NCBI GenBank assembly: GCA_020342235.1
Contig: CP073213.1
Span: forward strand, 1,156,501 to 1,220,500
Length of the DNA stretch: 64,000 nt
Reading direction: 5' to 3'
Source of the DNA: Saccharomycopsis phalli
Lineage: Eukaryota > Ascomycota > Saccharomycetes > Ascoideales > Saccharomycopsidaceae
The notes under the pieces: model-generated
What the model was told of the DNA's origin: nothing
The model's input: the letters and a program-made list of their open reading frames with translations, nothing else
Databases searched by the model: none
Shown here: positions 9,814 to 19,400 of the stretch, in pieces
How positions within the stretch are numbered: the first letter of the stretch is position 1
Layout of the letters: each line of letters opens with the position of its first letter
Translations under genes and position numbers: made by a program

Positions 9814-11084
9814 GTTTGAATTGCTTGTGGAGGGTTTGTATGGGTCCTACGTCTGTATTTATAGCGTGTGGTTTACTAATAAGATTTGGCGAGGTCATGT
9901 CACGGAAATTTAGGAATATTAGGATCGATCGAACCTTATACTAGCCATTTCTGTGGATAACTCGGAACCACGAAAAAGTACCATTTATTCTAGCGAGACT
10001 TTGTAATACAGCTCAGTAAGACTGATTATTTCTTAGATTCTCACTTGAAATACCATTGTACCTTGTGGAATCGGTGTATTCCAATGGAGAGTTTTACAGT
10101 TCTGAAGTACGCATGTCCCGGATGACAAATAACCCTCGAGTGTTTGATCACGGAAACTATCGGAATACCATTGGGAAGCTCGAAAGTCTAACCTTGCTAA
10201 ATAATAGTTACCTCTGAGTCATCTATTGACTAATAATTTAGGGTTGTGCTGCTAGTTTGCTGCATGTATGGTATAGGAACGTCGGATGATTAGGAACTAC
10301 AAATATTCTTGGGGAAACGGATGTGTTTACGAAGAGAAAAAAGAAACGCCAGTACGATATGCTTTTACAAGCTGGTTCCTTAGGCTGGATAAACGGCATA
10401 TGCTTTTGCATGGGGGGTAGTCGAACAAGCAAAATGTGTTAATAAGTCGCGGGCCTTTGAAGAACCGTATTGAGACAATGCGACGCAGACTTGTATGATT
10501 CGAGACTGTGATTCGAGACCGTGGCCGACGATTGTGGACAAAGATTGTGGACAAGGATTGTGACCAAAGATTGTGACCAAAGATTGTGACCAAAGACATT
10601 GTAAGTTACCCTAAGTACTTAACGCTAAAAGTAGTACGGGCAAATCAAGTGATGGTCAAACTAATGCCAAAACTAATAATGCCAAATATGGTGACGTCAA
10701 AGTCAATAATGTACATGATAAAACCGAGCCAATCATGGACAAAGCCCGGGACTGAATAAGGAGTGGCATCACAATGCCAGTGTTAGTAGCCAAATAAGCA
10801 AAATGGCTTTGTAATGTTGCCCTCAAAGTTTGAAGGGCAAAATAGGTTTGGCTACATTGATTAATCTATTTTCTAGCATGTGCCCAGGGGCATATTGTTG
10901 CTGTCTACAGGCAACCATTGGGATTGACGGTCATTCCATGCTAGCTTGTTAAACCCCACCCCACCTAAAACCCAGGGTGAATGAAATTTCTGTGCGACAC
11001 TCTTTGACACTTTCGGCACTTACCCTGCCCAGGGCGCACAACCACCTGAACGAGAACAGCGGTTGTTCCTGATTCAACCAAGTC
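9814..11084. other. Long divergent intergenic region
   Basis: This 1.27 kb lies between two divergently transcribed membrane-protein genes. A short tandem array of a 13-14 bp unit (GATTGTGGACAAA and variants) lies at about 10529-10595. No other gene or RNA was recognised. The length suggests a complex promoter for the opsin-like gene. Confidence 0.5.
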
Positions 11085-11918
11085 ATGACTGAGCCTGAAA
11101 ATTCCAACTATGATTGGTTCACGTTTTATCTTAGAACGACGTACATTTGCGTGATTCTCAGCATATGGCTCATGGACCAGCCGAAACAATGCTACAAATT
11201 GGTGACCCGGAAGTTGGACGCCACTGGCGACAATTTTGTTGTGAACCAGTTTTTTGTGCGGATCCACATGTTTGTGGCGTTTGCCACGGTGGTGTCGTTT
11301 ATTATTAATATCCGGACGAATTACATTAGCACGATTGTTGTTGGTGTGGAAGCGGTGTTGTTTATTGGGCTTCTTGTGGTGAATGGGGTTATTTATTATG
11401 TGAGTTTCTGGCCCAAGAAGAAGATGGTTGACACTGAGATACCGACGGAGATTATCATTGACGACGATGACAAGGACGACAAGGTTGTGAAGATCTTGCT
11501 CTGGATCATTACCCTTGTTACCATTGGCAAGATGATTGTGTCGCCGACATATGTTTTCTACGGCAACCCAAAGATCGTTGACAAGAACCCCGAGATGTAC
11601 TTGTTTTTGGACAACATCAACAACGAGCTATTCCTCTACTTGTTGGTGATGATTCTCTTTACGCAGTTCTTTCTCAAGACAGACTTTTTCCCGATCCGGA
11701 GCCTATCGTTTACCAGCACCGAGGATTTGCTTGCCAGTTTGAAGAACTCGTTCAAGATCTACGTAATCAACATTTTGTTTTTGATTTTCATCTCCAGCAA
11801 AACCAAGCTGAACTTCTTGTCGATGGTATACTTGTTGTGTTTGGCCAGTAGTGCAGTGAACGGCTACTTGGGATACAAGATTAACAAGGAGGCTGTGGTT
11901 TTGCCCGAGGAAATGTGA
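11085..11918 (+). CDS. Orphan multi-pass membrane protein
   Basis: I do not recognise the family. The product is 277 aa and has about seven hydrophobic segments, roughly at residues 18-35, 66-85, 88-110, 143-162, 190-207, 225-242 and 246-265. A cytoplasm-like loop at residues 115-140 is strongly charged (KKKMVD then DDDDKDDK). No signal peptide or catalytic motif is apparent. The codon use and strong TTG bias for Leu match neighbouring genes, so it is probably real. It could be a lineage-specific member of a transporter or tetraspan family. Confidence 0.65.
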   Translation: MTEPENSNYDWFTFYLRTTYICVILSIWLMDQPKQCYKLVTRKLDATGDNFVVNQFFVRIHMFVAFATVVSFIINIRTNYISTIVVGVEAVLFIGLLVVNGVIYYVSFWPKKKMVDTEIPTEIIIDDDDKDDKVVKILLWIITLVTIGKMIVSPTYVFYGNPKIVDKNPEMYLFLDNINNELFLYLLVMILFTQFFLKTDFFPIRSLSFTSTEDLLASLKNSFKIYVINILFLIFISSKTKLNFLSMVYLLCLASSAVNGYLGYKINKEAVVLPEEM

Positions 11919-12112
11919 AAAAAAAAATCTGTTTTGCATGCCAGAATCCCTGGCATTAATACATTGTGCCCCACTAGCTGTAGCCTTGCATCTGCATCTG
12001 CCATCGCCCAGGGTAACCCGTGCGATGCCTTAGTAATCACCCAATGGGGAATATTCGACTGTGCCTCTAGGTGGACTAGTTCTGAGATTCCGCCGGGGAA
12101 AAGTTTCCTCAG

Positions 12113-13486
12113 ATGAATAAAATTCTTCCGGATACAGTGTCCGAGTACGACATTGAGATCCAGCTCGAGGGCGGTGCGAAAACTTTCACAAACGGCGACA
12201 TTGTCCGAGGCAAGGCGGTACTAAACATTTCCCCCGACGAGGACGTCCTGGTTCATTCTCTTGCCGTTGTGCTCCGAGGAATCGCCACCACCATGTTGGA
12301 GGATGCGTCTCTGACACCTCAGTTTGAAGGTAACGGCGAGTCGCACGTGTTTCTTGACATTAGCCACCAGGTTTTCCCTACCCCAGAATTGGCCCTGGGT
12401 CTGGGGAAAGCAGCCTATGCTTTCCCTGCGGGTGTCCACGAGTACCCGTTTGAGTTTGTGTTGCCTGGCGACGGATTCAACCTCCAGTGTATTGCCGAGG
12501 GTGGGTTTCTCCACCGGCGAGGATACATCAAGGACGAAAAGATTCTGGCTCCAGTGACGTTGCCTCCGTCGCTTGTGTTTGAGATTGGCATCTCGAACTA
12601 CGCGCGGATCGACTACAGCATCTGTGTCGAGGCGCAAAAGTCGGCCAGCAGCAAGGTGTCAGTCGAGAAGAAACAGCTTTTTACGTTTCTCCCACAGCCG
12701 CAGTTGGTGACCTTCAGCAGCAGCAAGATCCGCGGAGACTGTAAGACCAAACGGTTCGAGTTCAAGTACGATCCAGAGGCCCGGGCCGGCTTCCGCGGCA
12801 TGTTCAAAAAGGCCTTGTCCAGCAGAATCGCCGCGCCGTTCGACCTCCAAGTGACGTTTCTCCCGCACTCGGAGTCGCTAAACGTGCTCCATGGCACGCC
12901 ACAGATCCTCGAGACCGGCGACAACTTGGAAAATGTCTTGCAATTGTCGCTTCTCACCGACCTCAGCTACCTGGAGTTGGTCGAACGACTCGGGCCGAGC
13001 ACCAGCACCGACTCGGAGAAAATCATCCTCACCAGCCTCAAGGTGAAGTTGGTCTCGACGCTCGTGTACAAGTCGCAGATCTTCACCGGCAGCCAGACGT
13101 TCCGCAATACCCTCTTGAACAAGACCTTGAACTACATTATCGACCACAAGGACTTTGTGCCTGCCTCGGGTAACGAAAAGGACGACTCCTCGTTCTTCAC
13201 CATCGACCATGGGCCAAGAGACCGTTTCCGCTTCGATCTTCCTGGGTCCTTGTTGTCGGCCAACGTCAATGCCCTCTTGCCGAGCTTTGTCACGTGCAAC
13301 ATCCAGATGACACACAAGTTGCACATTTCCGTGGGGTTTGCGTCGTCCATCAGCCCGAAGTTGAGCACCAAGGTCAAGTTGAAGCCGGCGATTGTGTTGT
13401 TGAAGGACTTTCACGAGTTCCATGGCCGCGATGTCGAGAGTTTGCCTGTCTACACTGCAAATGATGATTCCAGTGATGAGGAGTGA
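12113..13486 (+). CDS. Alpha-arrestin (ART family)
   Basis: The product is 457 aa with an arrestin N domain (about residues 10-170, including the segment GVHEYPFEFVLPGD) and an arrestin C domain (about 190-420). Yeast alpha-arrestins link plasma-membrane cargo to the ubiquitin ligase Rsp5, which then triggers endocytosis. No classical PPxY motif is present. A single LPVY sits at residues 444-447 just before an acidic tail (DDSSDEE), and the wider Nedd4-family consensus allows LPxY there. The protein is short for an ART and most resembles the compact type such as Art10; this placement is an inference. The start is the first ATG in frame. Confidence 0.8.
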   Translation: MNKILPDTVSEYDIEIQLEGGAKTFTNGDIVRGKAVLNISPDEDVLVHSLAVVLRGIATTMLEDASLTPQFEGNGESHVFLDISHQVFPTPELALGLGKAAYAFPAGVHEYPFEFVLPGDGFNLQCIAEGGFLHRRGYIKDEKILAPVTLPPSLVFEIGISNYARIDYSICVEAQKSASSKVSVEKKQLFTFLPQPQLVTFSSSKIRGDCKTKRFEFKYDPEARAGFRGMFKKALSSRIAAPFDLQVTFLPHSESLNVLHGTPQILETGDNLENVLQLSLLTDLSYLELVERLGPSTSTDSEKIILTSLKVKLVSTLVYKSQIFTGSQTFRNTLLNKTLNYIIDHKDFVPASGNEKDDSSFFTIDHGPRDRFRFDLPGSLLSANVNALLPSFVTCNIQMTHKLHISVGFASSISPKLSTKVKLKPAIVLLKDFHEFHGRDVESLPVYTANDDSSDEE

Positions 13487-13566
13487 TGTACTGTCTAGTG
13501 TAGTTGGCTACTAAGTGAATGGTTGTGTATGATAACTATCAGTGTAGTCGTAACGTAGACGTAGTT

Positions 13567-13744
13567 TATCAACATGTATAAATATGTATCAATATGTGTC
13601 AGCGGGCTATCAACATTATCAACATGTATCAGCAGAGCTATCAACATGGCTATAACTACCTAATCAACTTGGCTATAACTACCTAATCAACATGTCTATC
13701 AACAAAGTCATATCAACATGGTTGTATCAACATATCTGTATCAA
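13567..13744. repeat. Degenerate minisatellite interrupted by an LTR
   Basis: Imperfect repeats built from ATCAACATG and TATC blocks follow the arrestin stop codon. The array resumes after the solo LTR (about 14095-14150), so the LTR inserted inside it. Confidence 0.7.
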
Positions 13745-14094
13745 TGCAATAAAAAGATGAAAGGGTTATCCTAAACAGTTTATCTACCGTCTGTTTGGTT
13801 CCTAGGAAATGGCCTAGCCAGGTCCATTTCCTCTACACGACAACACTACATCCTTTTCATGACCTCTGATCATTGTCAATACATTCATTGCTCCTCTTGA
13901 AACAATGTTTTCTTCTTTCCTTTCTTTTTGACCCAGTCTCCAGTCAAAGGCAGTGGTCTAGCCAGACCCATTCTCTTTGACCAAAGAATGAGTCTTGCCT
14001 TTTCCCGATATAAATAGTAAGACTATTCTCTGAATAGTCGGGTGAATATATTTTAGCTATTTTACCAACTTCGTATCCTAGTTATTATATTACA
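13745..14094 (+). mobile_element. Solo LTR of an LTR retrotransposon
   Basis: The element is about 350 bp. It begins TGCAATA and ends TATTACA, nearly perfect inverted ends, and is flanked on both sides by the 5 bp duplication ATCAA. A TATAAATAG box lies near 14010. The internal region of the element is absent, which fits LTR-LTR recombination. A related copy lies at 56047. Exact flanking repeats suggest a fairly recent insertion. Orientation is taken from the TATA box. Confidence 0.75.
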
Positions 14095-14161
14095 ATCAAC
14101 ATATCTGTATCAGCGTACCTATCATCATGTATTAACATGTCTATCATCACCTATCATTCTC

Positions 14162-14309
14162 TATCACCTATCCCTATCATCTACCATCATCCCCTATCAT
14201 CCCCTATCATCCCCTATCATCCCATATCATCCCATATCATCCCATATCATCCCATATCATCCCATATCATCCCATATCATCCCATATCATCCCCTACCAC
14301 CTATCCCTA
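14162..14309. repeat. 10 bp minisatellite abutting the lipase stop codon
   Basis: About twelve copies of TATCATCCCA or TATCATCCCC run up to the lipase stop codon. On the coding strand the stop sits in GATGATAGGG, itself close to the unit, so the array appears to continue into the gene end. Confidence 0.8.
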
Positions 14310-16287
14310 TCATCTACCATCATAGTCATATCTCATAAAACTGCTACTGGCACTCTCGTACTCGTCAAACGAATCCGACTGCAAATCATACTCAGAATCA
14401 TCCTCCAATCTATAGTCCTCGTCAGATGCCCCACTTTCCGTCCCTTCTCCTTCTACCCCACCGTCATCCACTCGCACATCCTCGTCACCCAACTTCGTCT
14501 CAAGCAACCCCTTGGTGATCATCCGCTCGACATCCATTCGGTCCTTGAGAAACTTCATCTTCGGATACGCAATCAACTCTCCTTTGCGGATCATCGCCTT
14601 CAATCTGCTCACCGTGGGATCGCTCAAAATATACGCCAAGTCCATCAAGTTCATCTTTGGCCATAGCGTGATGGTGCCGCTGAATCGCTGGAGCCAGATA
14701 TTCGACCAGTCCTGGTCAAACACCCGCGGCAAGATATTCAACTCCTTGCAGAACTTGAGCCACTTGCGCAACTCCAACTTCAAGAAGTTCTCGCTCGCAG
14801 ACCCAAGAAACCCTCCTCGAAGACCCTTGTGTCGTGTGAGCGGCCGTCCGACAGAGCCTTTGCTGCCAAAGTAAAAGAACGAAATGTGCGGGTTCACCTG
14901 GCTCACCACCGAGAAGTTCACATTGAAGTACGTGTTCAACGACTCAATGGGGATGTCTGTCCGAAGGCTGCCGTCTTTCCACTTGTTCCCAAAGCTAAAC
15001 GGACTGATATTCCCCCGCTTGTCCTTCATCATGAGCACCACCGGATTCAAGATCCCAGGAACAGCACTGGACGCAAGAAGTGCGCTCCAAATCACACAAT
15101 CTGGACTCGTAATGTGGTTGCAGAGGATCACCGGTGAGTATGGGTCGGACGGGACAGTCGAGATGTTCAAGATCTTGCCTGTCTTTTCGTAGGCCTCCTT
15201 GAACGTCAAACTGCCTTGGGTGAACCACAGGCACTTTCTCGCCCAGTCCACGGCATCAAAACGCGCACCAGTCTTCCACCATCGAGGAAACCACGTGAAG
15301 ATGTCGTCCTCGCACGCGGTGATTTTGTGCGCCAACTCCGGCACGATCATCTGCCGCAACTCGTCGTTGGTGCGTATGCTGGCCAATGCGGCAATCAAGC
15401 CGCCGCCGCTCGTCCCTGAGATGATCGACGGCAACAAATCGTTTTCCACCAACGCCTTGATGATGCCAAGATGCGTGTACGCAAACGTGGCGCCGCCAGA
15501 AAGACAGAGCGCGGTTCGGCCGTAGTTTTTGTTGATGCCCTTGAAGAACCGGTGCTTTTCTGCCACGGGAATATTTGAGTTTAAAACCGTCTCGAGGGAC
15601 TCGACCACCTGCTTGTGGAACTTTTCAATCAAGTTCTTGGTGCCGTAGTACGTCTGCAGATAGAGCAATTCGTTCTCGATGCCAGCAAAGTTGCTCTTCA
15701 CGCAGTTGTGCAATATCACCATCAACCGATCAATATCCTTCTCGGACTGTAGGTTTCTGATTGTCTTTGAGATCGTCTTGTAGTCGTAGTAATAGTACTC
15801 CGAGCTTAGCTTCCAGTGGTCAAACCCAAGCCGCAGATCAAGCTCCTTGGCCCGTCTCACATATTCATCATAGTCCCGGGCATCAAGCAACTTCTTACTC
15901 GGCTTGGACATGAAAAATTCAGACACCAGAATGGCAAATCGCACCACGATATACATGCAAAATAATAGCCCGATCCACCAGCCCGCAAACATGAAAATCG
16001 GCCAGCGCAACATCCGATACGACCAGCTCTGGCTAAATACGTCCGTCCGCTTGGGCACCTTTCTGAGCCGTCTTCGAATCGGCAACCAGTCGTTCCGCGA
16101 ACTGATCTTGGCCGTGGAATCGTCCGCAAGACTGAGCGTCGACACCGACGACGGTAGAAGCAGCTCGTCGTATTTTAGTGCACGCTCAAACTCAAGAATA
16201 TCTGCAGTCAGTACCGTCATACGGCAGCAGTATAAACTTACCCTGCTCATTAACATAGTCCTTGTCGTAGTCTAACAACCTCTCCAT
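14310..16287 (-). CDS. Patatin-like lipase (Tgl/SDP1-related), with a 40 nt intron
   Basis: Exon 1 is 16287-16242 (15 codons plus one base, starting MERLLDYDKDYVNEQ), the intron 16241-16202 and exon 2 16201-14310, giving 645 aa. Splicing joins EQ to DILEFERALKYDE in frame. A hydrophobic segment lies near residues 75-105. The patatin domain has an oxyanion stretch LSGGATFAYTHLG, the nucleophile elbow GTSGG, and the Asp of the dyad in WKDGSLRTDIP. Such proteins hydrolyse triacylglycerol or phospholipid on lipid droplets or membranes; this one resembles the SDP1/Tgl4-type group. The C-terminus is very acidic (about 70 residues). The neighbouring array touches the stop codon. Confidence 0.85.
16202..16241 (-). 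other. Mini-intron of the lipase gene (40 nt)
   Basis: On the minus strand it starts GTAAGT and ends CTGACTGCAG. The branch-like CTGAC is two bases before CAG. Removing it joins an upstream ATG to the main frame without a stop. Confidence 0.85.
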
Positions 16288-16441
16288 GTCACGCTAGTTA
16301 CCGGCCCCAATGACACAAATGTATGCTTTGCCGGGTAAGCAGATGACACCTGCACGGCTATAGCGTGATCTGCAGCCCTACATAATGCCTACTAAAAGTT
16401 CCACACTAGTTTATCCTGGACTATTAAAAGCTGCACACTAA

Positions 16442-19400
16442 CTACTCCAAGTACTTATCCAAACTCTCGCCCAAGACATCCTCAATAACCTTCACCAATC
16501 CCTTGCGTACTTCCAACTCAATCTTCTCGTCGTCATCCTCCAACAACTCCGCAATCATAGGCACCAACTGCGGCAATAAACTCAACCAAGCACTTCCCAC
16601 CTTCATGTATATATTCTCAAACACCTTAATAGACACAAACTTGCCGTTGCCGTCCTCCTTCAAATGACCAATCAACTGCTTGTTCAACGTCTTCTTGTGC
16701 TCCTCCACCTTGCTAACATTGATTGCAAACGACGTCAATGCCTTAATCAAGTGCTTGTTCAATTTAGGATTGATGCTCGATAACTGGTTACAGAGCAACA
16801 TACCGATATTGTCAAACCGGTTGTTGACAACCCAGTAGTCTTCCTGATCGTATCTGAAGGAGCTGTTCAAAGAAATAAGCACAAGTCGCATGAGCGACGT
16901 GCTGACACCGTCATCAGTTTCCTGCGACGACGCTTGAACAACTCCTTCAATCTTGTCCAAGAAATATGTATAGTAGTTGGTGATGATGCTCTTCAAGTTC
17001 TCTTGCAACTTGTTGAAGAACTTGAGGAAAATGATTATCCGCAAATAGTCCTCGTGCTCTCGCAACTGGTTATTGCTGAAACACCAGTCAACCAACAACG
17101 AGAAAATCGGACGGAAGTTCTTGTCGTTCAACTTCACAACATACTTCAACTGGCAGTCAAACAACAAGGACTCAATCTTGTTGATCGTGTTCTTGTCAAG
17201 ATCCTTATTGCTCTTCAAGAACTCAAAGTTCGCCAACAAGAACTTCAAAAATAAGTTGGCATTGTTCACACACGAGTTCTTGTTCAAGTTTGTAATAGTC
17301 TCCGAAAGAATGTTCAAAAAGAGCGCAATTGAAGTTGGGACCTTGACAAGTGCAGAATCCGTGTCACACCAGAGCTTCACCAACACTTTGAAAAGAGCCA
17401 CACTGTCAACGTCACTGTAAACAACGTTCATGACAGAGAGTTTAACATCCTTGGAAATGTCATTTTGGTTCAACAACTGCACGAGAATGCTTGGCAAGTA
17501 TGACACCATCATCTGAGGCAATTTCTTGATGAAAGACGTGTACAAGAGAATGACAGAAGTCTGCAACAAGCCGTTGGACTTGTTCTCTGCAAAGCCGTAA
17601 AATAAGCCAATCGCCCAAGGGATAATCTGGTTGAAGTACTTGAGGATCTTCATGCCCAACTTCATCACAATGTTGCTGAGCAAGTTCAACTTACAAACGA
17701 TTAACTCAGCAAGGTCATATGTCTGGTCGAGCACCAACAACAACAACCGGTTGATCTTGTCCTCTTCAATATCGTACTTCTTGATAAGCAACCCTGAGGT
17801 TGTAAGCACCGTCTGGCTCAAGGCAGGGTCCTCGGTTTGCTGTAAGATGTCAATCAACTGATCGAGGAACACATTTCCACTTTCATTGCTAATGTCGCTA
17901 ACAAGCTCGTTGTTAAACTGCTTCTGTGCCAAGAATATGATATTGTTCAACATGTTTGGATTGCTGAGGAACGGGTTGATGGATTTGATAAAGTAGTTGA
18001 TTGGCAAGAGTGTGAGAAGGTTAGAGAGAAGCGAGTTAAATACAGGCTGGATATTGTCTGGGGACTGATTCAAGAGTTCAACAACTGTTCCCAAGGTTCT
18101 GTTATATTCCTCTAGGAGGCTCTGATTGTTTGCTCTGGAGTCAAGCAAGATCGTAGACACCTGCAACTTCAAGCTGGTCAAGAGTTCCTCAACGACCTTG
18201 TTCAAAAACAGAACCACATTCTTTTTGAATGCCGGAAGCTCACCAATGGTCAAGTCGCTAAAGAAAGCCTTGGTTTGAAGGGTGCTGGCGCCCTCTTCAT
18301 CAGGGGAGATTTCGTCCACCTCGACGTAGATTTGCAAATATTTTCTAACCACCACCAAGATATCCTTGGCGTCGAATTTTGCCAAGAATGACTTGATGAA
18401 CTCCAAGCGCATTTCGCGTCGCTTGAAGTAGTTTTTCCCCAAGAGAAACAAAATAATGTGACAACTTTGGTCTGCTCCGAGTATGCTGGCCAAGTGGTAA
18501 AAGAGCTTGACTCGTCTGTGGCGCGGAATGTGATTGAAAGCAGCCATGAAGTTGGTGAGAAGGAACTCGACGTCATCCTGCTTGCTCAACACCGGAATGA
18601 CTTTGCTTAACGTCTGTTCAATGACGTAGAAGCTGTACTCGTCATCCTGCTTCACGGTAAATGTGCCCATGAACGTGAAAATTGGCATAATACTATGAAG
18701 GATGAACTCCGGCTCCAAGACAGCCAACTCAGAAATCACAAGAAGCAATCTGTTTTGCAACTGTGGAGAGTTTGATGATCGGATAATCGAAACCAACATG
18801 TCTGGCCGTACAGACTTGAGCTTGACGTCATGCTTGATGGAGTTCTTAATGATGATATACAAGCAGTTTGTGAGACACTCTTGCGAGTACAAGATTGGCA
18901 AGTTCCCATCGTGGCCAAGAGTCTCCAAGTCATTCAACAAGTTGAAGAGGTTGGCCACAAGCTCGTTGGTAGGGATAAACAGAGGCACAAACTTCTCAAA
19001 CGTCTCGAGCAACACAATGATGTTCTTGAGATGCGTTTCCGCCATCTTAGCCACCTGGATGTTTTTCATGGCTTTTGAAGAGGATCTCCGACGTCGCTTT
19101 TCCTGGCCAGTGGTGCTGCCGCTGCTGGTGTCAAACAAACTGTACTTTTCAAATAATTTGTTGAATAACTCGAGACTTAATGGGAGTGACTGGAGAAGCG
19201 CTGCGTCAAGTTTGTCGTTCTCCAAGATGCTCAGTACCAATCCAATTTGGTACTCGGATTTGAGTCCCGCAAACTTGACTGCCAAGACGTCAAATACCCG
19301 GTTTACCAACTCGTCCACATCGCTATCCAACGCCTTCTGGATGAACTGCAAGCAGATGAGAATCGAGTTCTTTTTAAAGTCCAAGAGAGCCAATGTCTGG

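Noticed and set aside
14162-14309. Regular short repeats resembling a CRISPR array
   Set aside because: The units are directly adjacent without unique spacers, the organism is a yeast, and similar minisatellites with other units occur in most gaps.
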